DNA of 64,000 nucleotides, taken from contig CAJFCJ010000030.1 of NCBI GenBank assembly GCA_904063045.1, forward strand, positions 1-64,000, given 5' to 3'. Each line of letters opens with the position of its first letter. Position 1 is the first letter of the stretch. The position numbers were made by a program, and so were the translations under genes. Under the pieces are notes generated by a model. That model worked only from the letters and a program-made list of their open reading frames with translations. It was not told the DNA's origin and searched no databases. The stretch is from Dimorphilus gyrociliatus. Lineage: Eukaryota > Annelida > Polychaeta > Dinophilidae. Shown piece after piece: positions 48,809 through 60,021 of the stretch.

Positions 48809-50628
48809 ATGAAATATCTAGAAACATCACTGAATTCAAGACAGACACTAATATTTTTCATTGCATGTATTGTAACTATTTTAAACTTATGGACAGAAAA
48901 GCAAACCAAACAGGTGGAAGACATAAACAAAAATCAGTTTACTTATTTGACATCTCGCTGTCTTTCAGATTACAGATAGCCAAAAGCACTTGATAAATTT
49001 TCGACATGTTTCTGCAGATATTAATGATGTACTTTCTTTTGAACCATACGCATTCGCACAGGTGATATATATTTATATATATATATATTATTCATTCGTT
49101 AATTTAAGATGGCAGCTTTTTATAAATATTGATTTAATAGATATTTCTGTCATCTATTGGAGATGTTTACAGTGCACGAAAAGCATTATCGTTAATGCTT
49201 TTAGTCTCAGCCACCTCAATGGTTTGTATTCATGCGATGTTACTATTTTATTAAGCTGTCATAAATGCATTCTCTCTTACTATCTTGCTACAGATCGTTT
49301 TCCAACTTTGTATTGTACATTCCATAACAGGAATTGGTTTCCTTATCTTTTTGGCTCGATTTGCTCAAGTAATTGAGAAAAAGATATATTACTCTAATTA
49401 AATTGTAATTTTTCACCTTGAAGGCACTTTCTTGGCCAAATTGCGCGAAAATTCTTTCATCTTGGCTTCCAGATAGAAGCAGAAATCTTATCTTTGGAAT
49501 ATTTGGTAGTTTTATAATCTTTGGTAGCAATATGGAAATCATCCTCCCACGCTCTGTATTCATTTCCAGACAATTAATTTTTATTATATCTCCTACTATT
49601 GTAAGTTCACCAATTTTTATATAAAAGACATTCTTAAAAAGAAATATTCGCCAACAGATGCTCCTTAGTATAATTGTATTCCTTTTCTTCGAGGAAAGAA
49701 ATAAAATATCAATAGATATTCCAAAAAAAGGTTTAATTGTTATTTTATTGAATGGTCTCTCTTAGTATAAACTTTCATTCCAAGTAGCTTTACAACATAA
49801 TACAGAAGGTACGGATAAGATAATCCGTCAGATTAATCCTATTTCTATTATTAATTTAAAGTAAGCCATACTATAATGTTTCGTAGTATCGTATATACTG
49901 TATTTGTTTATTAAATTATCACGTACAGGCTTGTGAAAGAAATATCTTTTGGAATGTTTTGCTTGAAATTTTTTCAGGGTATGATCTTAGGATTAATTTC
50001 CAAAGGGTTCTATTCCAGTCTACCGTTAGTAGTGGGCAGTGCTATTTACTCTGGACTCCTAGGTTTTATTACAGACAGGTTTGTAAAAGTCAGAATAACC
50101 TTTTTTATTAACACTTTATTTTAAGATATTAAACTTTTAGAAAGCTCAAGGGGACAGCTCTAAATGTCGTATCCGCCTCCATGCTTATCAGTTCATTTTT
50201 TCTTGCTAGTTTCTTTTGCACAAGATGTTTTATTCCTTCATCTTCCGTTATATGGTTATCATTAGCAGGTACTACTAGCTTTGGCTGTGATTATTTTCTA
50301 GGTGGATCAATAGCAGCAGGTACGATAATTTAAATTTTAATTAGTTCTAGTTAAATTTAATTACAATAAATTACTTACAGAATTTGGTGAAAAACATAAT
50401 GCTATATCCGGGATTACAGGTATTGTTAATGGCTTCGGCTTTATTGCAACATTCCTTTGGAAAGCACTAAATAGAAGTGTTAAAACTGAATTGTCCTACT
50501 TAGTATCTTTAGCAATGATATTTAATTTACTTGGTAGTGTTATCGTTTTTAAAGCTGATCGTATATTCAACAAGGATAAATCTGAACGGGCTAAAGGCAC
50601 CCGCATTGAAGATTTACCTATCGTCTGA
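48809..50628 (+). CDS. SLC37A4-like sugar-phosphate (glucose-6-phosphate) exchanger, MFS, 10 exons
   Basis: Inferred exons are 48809-48913, 48969-49061, 49141-49221, 49294-49368, 49424-49600, 49658-49730, 49785-49860, 49929-50078, 50141-50319 and 50381-50628. All phases agree, giving 418 residues (human SLC37A4 has 429). The product is a multi-pass major-facilitator protein. Alignable landmarks include SSIGDVYSARKALSLMLLV (MFS signature loop D-x-x-SAR), FAQALSWPNCAKILSSWL (compare the GWPPCGKVL block of the ER glucose-6-phosphate translocase), VVGSAIYSGLLGFITDRKLK and GITGIVNGFGFIATFLW. In animals SLC37A4 moves glucose-6-phosphate into the ER in exchange for phosphate. This copy is divergent: the usual Gly/Pro residues of the GWPPCG block are SWPNCA, so its substrate is uncertain. 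Exon 3 was placed at the upstream acceptor because only that frame restores the signature loop. A poly(A) signal (AATAAA) lies near 50772. Confidence 0.75.
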
Positions 50629-51234
50629 TCACGACTGCGATCTTATCATCTCGTGCTATTCGCTCTTTTTTTTATTGTGCTTATATTATTATTTTTTTTA
50701 TTGTTATTGGACAGGACCGTGGGAAAGGGAAAAAATTGACACTTGATTCTTATAAATGACTTATAAATACTAATAAACATTCATAGCTCTGTTGGTTTTG
50801 ATATTTATTTAAAGAGAAACAGAGATCTGATTTTTCTCACCTATCATGATATAGGATGCGTAGGTGAGAAAATTCTTTAGAAACGACCCAAATTCTTATA
50901 TCCACTAGCGCCTGCTACCAGTAAAAGCAATATTCAGTGCCGTTTATCTGACAAACGCTTACATTTCCCGTCCGTTTCCTTATCGTGCGCCTCTTTATTA
51001 CTGTCTACTTTTCGTTCTCTCTTTCGCCTTCTCTCTTTCCGTTTCTACCATTCAGTGGTTGGCGGAAAGTGGGAATACAGTGGCTGTTAACAAGAATTAC
51101 TTTAAACTAGCGAAAGTTATCCAGAACTTTCAAGTGGTGTTCGATTTATTTCAAATAGTTAGTATTAATTTTGTTTTTTATATAGTATACAAACTATGTT
51201 TCATCATTTGTAATACTATATAATAATAAATTAG
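50629..51234. other. Intergenic region, promoter of the calmodulin-like gene
   Basis: Contains the 3' UTR of the carrier gene, then pyrimidine-rich, GC-richer sequence at about 50880-51080. No TATA box is obvious. The bases right before the ATG (aataataaattag) could be a splice acceptor for a 5' UTR intron, as calmodulin genes often have an intron at the start codon. Confidence 0.45.
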
Positions 51235-51678
51235 ATGGACTTGACAGAAGAACAAATTGCGGAATTTAAAGAAGCTTTTTCTTTATTCGATAAAGACGGC
51301 GATGGTTGTATAACAACGAGAGAGCTTGGAACTGTCATGAGATCTCTGGGTCAGATACCGAGTGAAACCCAACTAGAAAAGATGATAAATGAGATTGACT
51401 CCGACGGCAATGGTATAATCGACTTTCCCGAATTTTTGATGATGATGGCTAAGAAGGTGAAGGACACGCCGAGTGAAGAAGAAATGAGAGCTGCCTTTAA
51501 AGTATTTGATCGAGATGGTAATGGGTTAATTTCAGCTTCTGAGCTACGTTACGTTATGGCTAATCTTGGTGAAAAAATGACTGACGAAGAGGTTGATGAA
51601 ATGATTCGCGAGACTGATTTAGACGGTGACGGTTTCGTTAATTATCAAGAGTTTGTTGCCATGATGTATCCTTCCTAA
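51235..51678 (+). CDS. Calmodulin-like protein, intronless
   Basis: One open frame of 147 residues with four EF-hands. The calcium loops are [36 protein letters not shown] and [12 protein letters not shown], all with canonical residues at positions 1, 3, 5, 6, 8 and 12, so all four should bind calcium. The start is [20 protein letters not shown] and the end [11 protein letters not shown]...[11 protein letters not shown]. Compared with true calmodulin (149 residues, almost invariant in animals) it differs at many sites, including the N-terminus, the central linker ([12 protein letters not shown]) and the C-terminus. It is therefore a calmodulin-like paralogue, not the conserved calmodulin. The lack of introns in the coding part suggests retroposition or intron loss. 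It converges on CSTF3; AATAAA at about 52147 may be its poly(A) signal. Confidence 0.85.
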   Translation: MDLTEEQIAEFKEAFSLFDKDGDGCITTRELGTVMRSLGQIPSETQLEKMINEIDSDGNGIIDFPEFLMMMAKKVKDTPSEEEMRAAFKVFDRDGNGLISASELRYVMANLGEKMTDEEVDEMIRETDLDGDGFVNYQEFVAMMYPS

Positions 51679-52190
51679 ATTATTGAAGGAGAAAAGAACT
51701 GTCTTTGAAAATCTTATTATCTATTGTATTATTCTCTTTCTATATATCTATCTGTTTTTCTTTTCAATTATTTTAGTTGGATTTATTTGTCTATCTGGAT
51801 TTGCTTCTTTCTAAACTCTTTTAATTGTATGAAACGAAAAAAATAATGCTGACAACGGAAAACTCCGCATTACATATTCTTAGTTAAACGTGATCTTTTT
51901 CTTTACATAGCAATCAATCATATTCTAGACGTCTCCTCGCGCCATACGTCCTTCGAACAATCAATGATCGAATCGCAAATTCGTTTTTGGCAAAAAAGAA
52001 TTAAAGTAGAATAACTTTATGAAAATCGCTCCACAACTTATCTTGTTTCAACGTAACGGGTCAAAAAGGGTCTTTACGATAACGGAAAGCACTCATAATA
52101 CAATAGACACTTTATAAAAATTATTCAATTTGTACACTTTTTAAGTTAAATAAAACAAGAAAGATAAAATGTTTTTATATAAGAAAAAAG
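51679..52190. other. Shared 3' region of calmodulin-like gene and CSTF3
   Basis: The 512 bases between two convergent stop codons must hold both 3' UTRs. No other element seen. Confidence 0.6.
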
Positions 52191-55100
52191 TTATCGCGCT
52201 TTTTTCTGATGTCTTGATCTGTATATGTCATTTGTAGGAGGAGCTGTAGTTGTGTCCTCATCGCTGTCGTCATTTTCTTTTACTACCACCTTTCTCTTTC
52301 TTCCTGAAGCTATGTCTATAGATAATTGAGTCCCTGGATCAACTTTATTGACTGTTACGGTTTCGCCATTTGTTACACCTCCTGCAGTCAAAAACAAGTT
52401 ATTAATCAAGCATTTAAGTTTTAATAGACTTACCATCTGGAACCGGAATCATCATCATGTGTTCCATAAATTTTTCCATAACAACAAATGGTCCCTGGAA
52501 ACTTTCGGGCGGAGGTAGACGTTGCAAAAGATCACAGGCAGACGACGGAAGTGAAAAAACGCCAGGAGGATGAATAGCAGCTCCAAAATCTATACGTGCC
52601 AAGATTATATTATTTTCCTAAATATACAAAATTCGAAGACTTACGGGAACGTTTTGGTTTAAATGGAATGAAGCAGGTTAAATCAGGTCTTGCATAACTT
52701 TTTTCCGCTCTTCCTTCTTCTTTTTTAATCGTATCCGATTTATCAGCAATTATAGAAGAGTGAACAACATGATTTGATCTATCTTGCTGTTGCTATAAAA
52801 TTGATGGTAATATAATCAATACTGATAAATTTAGAGCATTGAAACGGTTACCGTATATCCTAAACAACGTAAAGATTGTGAATCACATGGTAATAAATCT
52901 AAGTACTTGTATCGATCAACTAGAAGAGCTGTTTCCCTGCCTTCATATTCCTATTTATAAAAAAAGCAAAGTTAGCAAGTAATTACACCGTAAAAATTAT
53001 CTGACCGATTGTAAAACTTGTGCCCGACGTTTCTCAACTTTTCTCATTGAAGCCATATCTCCGACAGTAGATTCAAAATGCAGGAATTTATTCCATATTT
53101 CACTAGAAATACTTACAAGTTAGATCAATTATAGCAATAAATTCAATAAGCTTACTGGGATTTTGAAGAATCAAGTTGCTGCAAAACTCTCTCATATAAA
53201 ACACGAGTATTGTTGTCCTCATTTAAATGCGACATGAAATCCAAATACATGCGTACATAATCAGGATTTGAGAAAAATTTTTTCAAGCCCAATTCAAAAA
53301 TTTTGAAAGCGACACTCTTGTCTTTGTTACAAAAGTATTCCATGTCAGCAGCAACGATAAAAATATGATGACTAATTCGCGCGTCCTCCCTTGCTAGTTT
53401 AAAAACGTTTCGGGCGGATTTAATTCCTTCAGCTCGCCTGCAGAACCTCATGTACATAATGTATGGAAGTGTAGGGTTACAGTCCGGTGTATCAATAAGT
53501 CTCTTATAGATCGAATGAACTTTATCATGCTTATTCCGATTCTGTTTCCATTATTTAAGGAACAACACATAGGATTTTTGAATGATATTAAAAAATTTAA
53601 ACAAACCTCTTCAAAATCAGCATAAGCACAAAAAAGTAGGGTATTCTTTTTCAGCACACCGCTAATTGCTCTTTCGTACATCAAAGCTGCCTCTTCAGAA
53701 AACGTTCTACCAGATTGTTGGTCACCCTTTTCGATAAGTAGTCGACTGGCTTCTTCAAGATAAGCTGCTGCATCAAGCCAAATATTGGGATAATGACTCA
53801 GACACAATAAACATTGCTCGTAGGCGAACATAACTGAAAGTATGAATAAAATGTTTTATTTATCCTTAACTTCCACGTAAAGAATCAGATCTCTGTCCGT
53901 GATCTTTCCAAATTACCTCTTTTTGTGCAGAGAATTTTATCTTCAGTTCTCAGTGGATTGTTCTTTTCCCAGATTATATATTTTTTCCATAATTCAACCT
54001 TTAGAGAAATTTCCTTAGTTGCTCATGATAATTCTACAACAAAAATGTTTGATTTACCTGTTTTTGCTCTTCGGGTATATTTTGCGGCGGTACAGATGGT
54101 GCATTCCTGTTAATTCCCTTTGTTATTGCTTCTAATTCCTTACTAACTCTTTTTGCATTCATATAGTCACGTCCTCTTTCTTCTTGCATCTTTTTTGCCA
54201 GTATTGGATTTAAAGCCTAAATAGCAAAACATTTTCGTCATTTGCAATCAAAAATTTACTATCTGACTGATAAAAAAATAAGAAGGAAATAAATCAAATG
54301 ATTTCAATTAGTCGAAAGGGTTCAACAAAAACTTAAAAAGAGAGATTCTATTAGATTAATTGAAAAGAAGAGAAATTGAGATATCTCAATGAGCAGTTAG
54401 AGAAGATACCGAAGAAGGATAGCGGTATGGAAGAATTGATTGTAGGGATAAAAATAATTCGGGAATATTCGAGTAAACTAGAATTCATATAAGAAAAGGA
54501 TAAGCTTTCTTTACATTTGAAAATTAGAAATATTTTGACAAACAAACATTTGTTACATAATTTACCTGTTCCCAAATACAATATTCCTTCCATAATTGCT
54601 CAATATGACTCAGAGGAGTAATGACTCCTTTTTGATAAATCCTTCTTACAGCCGTTATTCGTTGATTCTCAGCATAAGATCCTACAGCCTCTCTACAAAT
54701 TTAAAGAATGTAGTTCAAATAAACTTGTATATGTAAAACAATTAATTCTTCAATTGCAGCAGATTTTATTTTTTTTTTTGATAATTTGATGACTTATGCA
54801 AATAAGAAAATTATGTTGCATAAGTCATTTCGTACTCCGGTAGAGGGAGCTATCGGTAATAAGCTAGTTGCGTGTTACTTACACAGATTTTAAAAATCTA
54901 ATATAATCACTCCAGATTGAAAACGAATTTATATCCATTCCGATTTTTTCCAGTGCAAAGTCGTAAGCCTGAGCCATTTTTTCTCTGTTTAATTAATTAT
55001 GACGCAAATTATTCTTTTCTCGTTTAATTATCTATGAATTTTTTTTAAAGAATTTTTACACACCGGAAAGATGACAATTTCATCTTTGTTTCCCTAATAT

Positions 55101-57561
55101 AATTTAAGTACGTCTTCCACAAGTCTATATTTAAGACTTTCACTAGACAGCGTTGAAAGAGCTGTATTGAATTATTATCATAAATTTACTTAAAAAATTA
55201 GCCTTTAGGTAAAATTTTATTATTTTTGTATAGGCGACTATACCTTTTCAACTTTTTCGAAATTATGGCTTCTCATCTGTAAAAAGAAGGTTGAAAAAAA
55301 AAATCTACATTTATTGTCCTCAAATCAGATAAAAAAACTTTTGTTACTTTGTGAAATAAATTTAAAAAGGAATTAATAAAGTAGTTTACAAATTTAATAA
55401 AATAAAAAAAAAGGGAAAACAGTAAAATTTTTTTGATTAAAATGTAATTCAATCATCTTATCTTATCACATTGAAAAATTTGGTTTAGATTTAGTGATTT
55501 CAAAAAGGTAAAATGCTACTCTAAACAAAAAGTTCCTTTGTACGTTTGAGTATCTTGAATATGAATATTTACCTTTTCTATAAAAAGGAATTGAAATATT
55601 TTTGGCAAAATATTCAGGATTTAACCGGTGAAGAATAATACAATTCTTTTACTTGTAGTTGTTAACTCTAATGGAAAAATAATCATCTAATGCTAAATGA
55701 CTTAATAAAGCGCAGTGATCGCCTTTCCAGCCTATTTATTTTTAATTACACGCATTCTGACTGTTATTCACCCTACATTCTCTTCTCTAGTAAAAACATT
55801 TGAGCAATGCTTGTATGTTTCACACTTCTTCATTAAAAAGAAAGATTGACTTTTATAGCCAGTTTGTGGTTGCAAAGAAATTATTATATTGTTCAGCTTA
55901 AGAAGATATTCGAATAACATCAAAGAAATCAAGGAAAAAATCTTCAAAAGATTGAATATTTTTGGAAAATAAACACTGGGGCACCTTGTATAACAAGAGG
56001 TAAAAGCATTCAAGAAAGGAAGTAAAACGATTATAAAGTCATAAAGGAAATAGATATGCAACGCGGTAAAATACGACGCGGCAATTACACTTCAAGCCAG
56101 CTTTATCGTTCATTTTTGAAGATCGAAATAAAACAGCCCGGATATCGAAAATTCTTATTTATCGAAATTTAAATCGAAACAAATTACAGTCGATGCATTA
56201 TGGCTGATAAGCCGGTTATTTTTCTTAAACATATTTAAGAATGATAAATGCACTATTTAAATTTTAAATATCATTTGTAAGAGTATCCTCTTGAAGAAAA
56301 CTGCTTTTCAAAAGACATTTGCGTACATTCGAGGTTTGACATAAAAAAGAGCTACTACTTGCAGCGTATTATAATATAGAACAATTAAATAGAAGCTCCC
56401 TAAAAGAAAAAGTTTTGTCAGCAAAGGAGAATTATTTTTATGAGAACAGCCAATGGCTTTCGATCAGGATTATATTTTGGAAATTTAGCAAGCACTTAAT
56501 GGAAAATTTTTGGAAAACCAAATTGCCTTTACATAAAAGTAGTAAATTAATCCGACTATGAAAGAGAAGTAGCTAGTTTTCCCATTTTCCTTAATATAAG
56601 AGACTAAGAGTAATCCGTTACAAAAAATATTGAAACATACCATAAACAATTAAAGAATAATAAGTGGGAAAAAAATCGAAAGGGAGGTTTTGCCACATAA
56701 AGAAGTAGGATAGAAATTCATTTTCACCATTCACGAAAGAGTGAAGAAATACAGTATTATCTTTACAGTTTTAATATACTATACATTGTTTGGGTTACGC
56801 GAAGTAAAGTTGAATCATGAGCACGTTGCCAAATCGATGGAAAATATAAGCGACACTTATCTTTCCGATTATCAAGAAAGTCTATTGATTTAAGAAATTA
56901 TTTCCATAAAAAAATTTTAGGGAAAGATTAGGGTATATATGGTCAACTAGAGAATGAGCTTCTCTCATTCGCACTGCAACGAGGTATACATTTCATCCAT
57001 AAGTCTTTAATTCAATATGTTCTATGCAATTACGTTGACAAGTACATAAAACAATTTCGTCTCAAAATCTCAGTAACGCCTTAACGCTTTTCGAGCGTCT
57101 TCATCAACTTCATCAAGTCTACGCCTACACTGCTCAATTATTTTGCCTACTTTAAATTCCACACAATACACTAAAACCCAACCTCATGTTCAATGTACAT
57201 CTTCCAATAGCGGCCACAATTCGGAAACTGTACGACAACTCTTTCATATATCTTCCTAGCATCTGCAATATTCTTCGTCTGAGAAAGATGATATTTTTCA
57301 TTAGTCTTTTTTCGTTGAACTAATTTAACCAGGGCAGTCCGTTTTCATTTACCTGAGCATCACGGACTAAGACATTCCATGCGTCAACGTCGTATGGAGA
57401 CGTGCCTAGGCGTCTCTCCGCTTTGACTGTTTTATCAGCTATATAACCAACTTCCTATTATCAGAAAATGATTAGAGATGTGCTAAGGTAGATAGAAGAT
57501 TTACCTCTGGTGGCAGCAGGGCCGCCCCTTCGGATTTAACGCTTCCGTCCATCAACTGCAT
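52191..57561 (-). CDS. CSTF3: Cleavage stimulation factor subunit 3 (CstF-77 / Suppressor of forked), 16 exons
   Basis: Exons on the minus strand are 57561-57505, 57454-57353, 57278-57183, 55276-55244, 55161-55064, 54984-54883, 54692-54566, 54216-54058, 53998-53917, 53833-53607, 53541-53156, 53111-53006, 52950-52852, 52792-52645, 52589-52434 and 52381-52191. They total 722 residues in unbroken frame (human about 717). HAT repeats align with CstF-77 throughout: [166 protein letters not shown] and [20 protein letters not shown]. The Pro-rich region ([11 protein letters not shown]) and the C-terminal [12 protein letters not shown] are also conserved. It scaffolds the CstF complex that recognises the downstream element in mRNA 3'-end cleavage. 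Intron 3 (1.9 kb) is far longer than the others. Confidence 0.95.
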
Positions 57562-57627
57562 TAATATAATAGTTTAATGAACCAATTTATGCGTAATTTG
57601 GTATCTTAATCAATAACTTCTAAAAAA

Positions 57628-57639
57628 TGCGCATGCGCA
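57628..57639. promoter_or_regulatory. Perfect NRF-1 palindrome TGCGCATGCGCA in the CSTF3/SYF2 promoter
   Basis: The twelve bases match the NRF-1 (alpha-PAL) consensus YGCGCAYGCGCR at every position and are striking in such AT-rich DNA. They sit 67 bp before the CSTF3 start codon and about 520 bp before that of SYF2, between divergently transcribed housekeeping genes. Confidence 0.7.
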
Positions 57640-57912
57640 TGATAAGATCATTCGGTTTGTCAACTACACGTAACTTTTTTAATAAAACGATAAAATTAAT
57701 ATCAATCTAATATAATACATTCTGATTGACATATAATCGATTAAATTACTTCTGTACTCGCTTTACTACCGCTGGTTTAAGATCATTTCGTGATTCAATT
57801 TAGAATCAGTCGATTTGTATGGTATACCTACTGATTATAAAACGATTGATATTTTTTATTATAAAAAAATAAAATGAAATAAGAAATAGTTAGATATCAA
57901 ATAAATTTTTCA

Positions 57913-58098
57913 ATGTACCGTTTATTTTTCTCAAATTCTAGAAAATTAAAGCAGAACAGCAGTTATTTGAAGAAAAATTCTCTTCCAAACTTGGAAGATC
58001 CGTACAAAATGGCAGTTCTACACAATTTTAGCGAGGAGCGGTATTCAACTCTTAAACACATGCCGAAACATCAGACCAGACTCTCGGACCCGTCTTAA
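57913..58098 (+). CDS. Possible 61-residue small protein
   Basis: An open frame lies in the interval between CSTF3 and SYF2. The composition looks protein-like, not low-complexity: a basic start (MYRLFFSNSRKLKQ, perhaps a mitochondrial targeting sequence), then SLPNLEDPYKMAVLHNFSEE and a His/Lys-rich end. It has no recognised domain and ends 60 bp before the SYF2 start codon, so it may instead be chance sequence or an upstream frame in the SYF2 transcript. Confidence 0.22.
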   Translation: MYRLFFSNSRKLKQNSSYLKKNSLPNLEDPYKMAVLHNFSEERYSTLKHMPKHQTRLSDPS

Positions 58099-58158
58099 TT
58101 GAAAACTGGTTAACTCTGTAATATTTCACTTAAATTCGTAAAACATACGAGAGTAAAT

Positions 58159-59200
58159 ATGGCAGATGTAAGTCGCAAAATTTATTTTTTCCTTTTTTAT
58201 ACTATAATCAGTTGACTAGATGATAACTTAAATAATCGTTATAATTGTTATATACAGAAGTCCAAAGATTCAACGAGAGAACAGCGTATTGCCCGCTTAA
58301 GACAGCTTCAGATGAAACGAGTAATAATTTAAATTTCTGTTGCAAAACACATTTACTAGAGCTTTTGTTTAAAATTTAGAATGAAGCCAGAAAAATGAAC
58401 CATGTTGCTGTTGTTGAAGAGGATAAAATGAAAAATCTTCCCTCAAATTGGGACGCAAAGAGAAAGAAGGTTGATTGGGAGGATACCGAAGAAGAAAGAA
58501 GAAAGGTAAGCACATACTCTAATCACTGTACAACCTATCAACAAAAGTGATCACAGGCATGTGAGGAACGCGGTATGTCTTATGGTCGTGTCAAAATGTT
58601 GGAACTATCCGCTGAAGATGCTGAAAGAAAAGACCTAAAAAAACAGAGAAAGAAAAATCCAGATGAAGGGTTTTCAAGTGAGTTTTTTACAAGTAAATAT
58701 TTATCTAAATAATATTGTCATGTACAACTTGAAGGTTTTGAACAATCTACATTTCGTCAATATTCACGATTGACACGTCAAATGAAACCTGACTTCGAAG
58801 AATATGAAGAAGAAAAAACGAAACTGTTAGTTAAAATTCGTAATTTTATTTGTTTTAAGTATTTTACTTTTCAGGGGAGATGCCTTCTATCCGGGAACCA
58901 ACACTCTTGGCGTATTGAATCATAAAGATAGTAAAGAGGGGATAGACAGGATGGTGTCAGATTTGAGTAAACAGTGAGTTCTTATCTTGATGCATAACTT
59001 TTTTTTATACAAGGAACAAATCTTCAATTCATAGGCAAGAAAAGAGGCAGAAATACAGCAGGAGAAGAGTTCATGATGATGACGCTGATATTGATTATAT
59101 CAATGATAGAAATGCTAAATTCAATAAGAAACTAGAGCGATTTTACGGAGAACATACAGCCGAAATTCGACAGAACTTTGAGCGTGGTACAGCTGTATAA
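58159..59200 (+). CDS. SYF2: Pre-mRNA-splicing factor SYF2
   Basis: Seven exons (58159-58167, 58258-58320, 58380-58505, 58557-58677, 58735-58825, 58875-58973, 59035-59200) give 224 residues in continuous frame. Landmarks of SYF2 are present in order: [55 protein letters not shown], the coiled charged centre, [45 protein letters not shown] and the strongly conserved [20 protein letters not shown] with RGTAV at the end. SYF2 belongs to the NineTeen-associated part of the spliceosome and is nuclear. The first coding exon is only 9 bases (Met-Ala-Asp). A poly(A) signal lies near 59286. It is divergent from CSTF3 across a 0.6 kb shared upstream region. Confidence 0.95.
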
Positions 59201-60021
59201 TCTCTAACATCTCATATTTTACTCCGTTACGGACATTTGTTTTTATAATTGATCATTGGTGTACATAGTATACATGCGGATTGCAATAAACAATGTTAAA
59301 AGTGTAAGAACTAAACTTGGCGCCATGCACAACTAAATATCACTAAGCACCTATTTCTTAAAGGCATTCATTCTCTGGTAGAAATAAATGATAAGGTTCA
59401 AATGTAAAAGAAATACATAAAGTTGTTTACAGACGGGATATACGTATACCCCGGGACATCAACAGTCTGTTATATCTCTAAGGTGCAGACTATTTTCTGT
59501 TCCATATCAAAAGATTTAGTGAAATAGACTATTTACTATTATACATTGACAAGAAAAATTGTGAACTTTTATCAAAGTAAAATTGATATCTGAAGAATCG
59601 CTATGATGAATTAACCAGCTGAAAAAGAACATTTGAATTTGGCGCCCATCATCACATGATGATCATCACGTGACTATGTTTTATTTCATTTTGGCAGCTT
59701 TTCTGATTAAAAATATATAATAATTGACTTTTTAAATAATTTATACCTTTCCTATATTTTTAATTTTTTGAAGCAATCTTATTTGCAAGAATATTTTTTA
59801 CATATTTCTGACCTAAGTAAAGGACGTTTAAACCGAGTCGATTTCCTGACACAAATCGTTGTTTTTGCTGTAAATAATTAGATACAATCGATAAAATAAA
59901 TACACTCAGGTAATAATTTTACAACATTTTGATTAGAAAATATATAATTGCATGCCAAGGTATCATTTGAAAGAAATAATTGATGAGAATCTTCTAATAT
60001 CGCCTTCTGTTAGGTTCAAGC
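59201..60021. other. SYF2 3' end and MRPL28 promoter region
   Basis: Contains the SYF2 poly(A) signal, then TTTGGCGC at 59638-59645 (perfect E2F-type site). A TCACGTGA palindrome follows at 59666-59673 (USF/MITF-type E-box), about 350-380 bp before the MRPL28 ATG. The sequence ttctgttag|GTTCAAGC just before the ATG at 60022 could be an acceptor of a 5' UTR intron. Confidence 0.5.

Noticed and set aside
48990-49376. 128-codon open frame read as one exon
   Set aside because: It reads straight through three introns. The family match (SARKALSLMLLV, then the IVFQLC block) lies in other frames and needs the splice sites described for the SLC37A4-like gene.
51235-51678. Troponin C or true calmodulin
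   Set aside because: Four intact loops and overall sequence are closest to calmodulin, but there are too many changes for the near-invariant animal calmodulin. The helix linker also does not look like troponin C.
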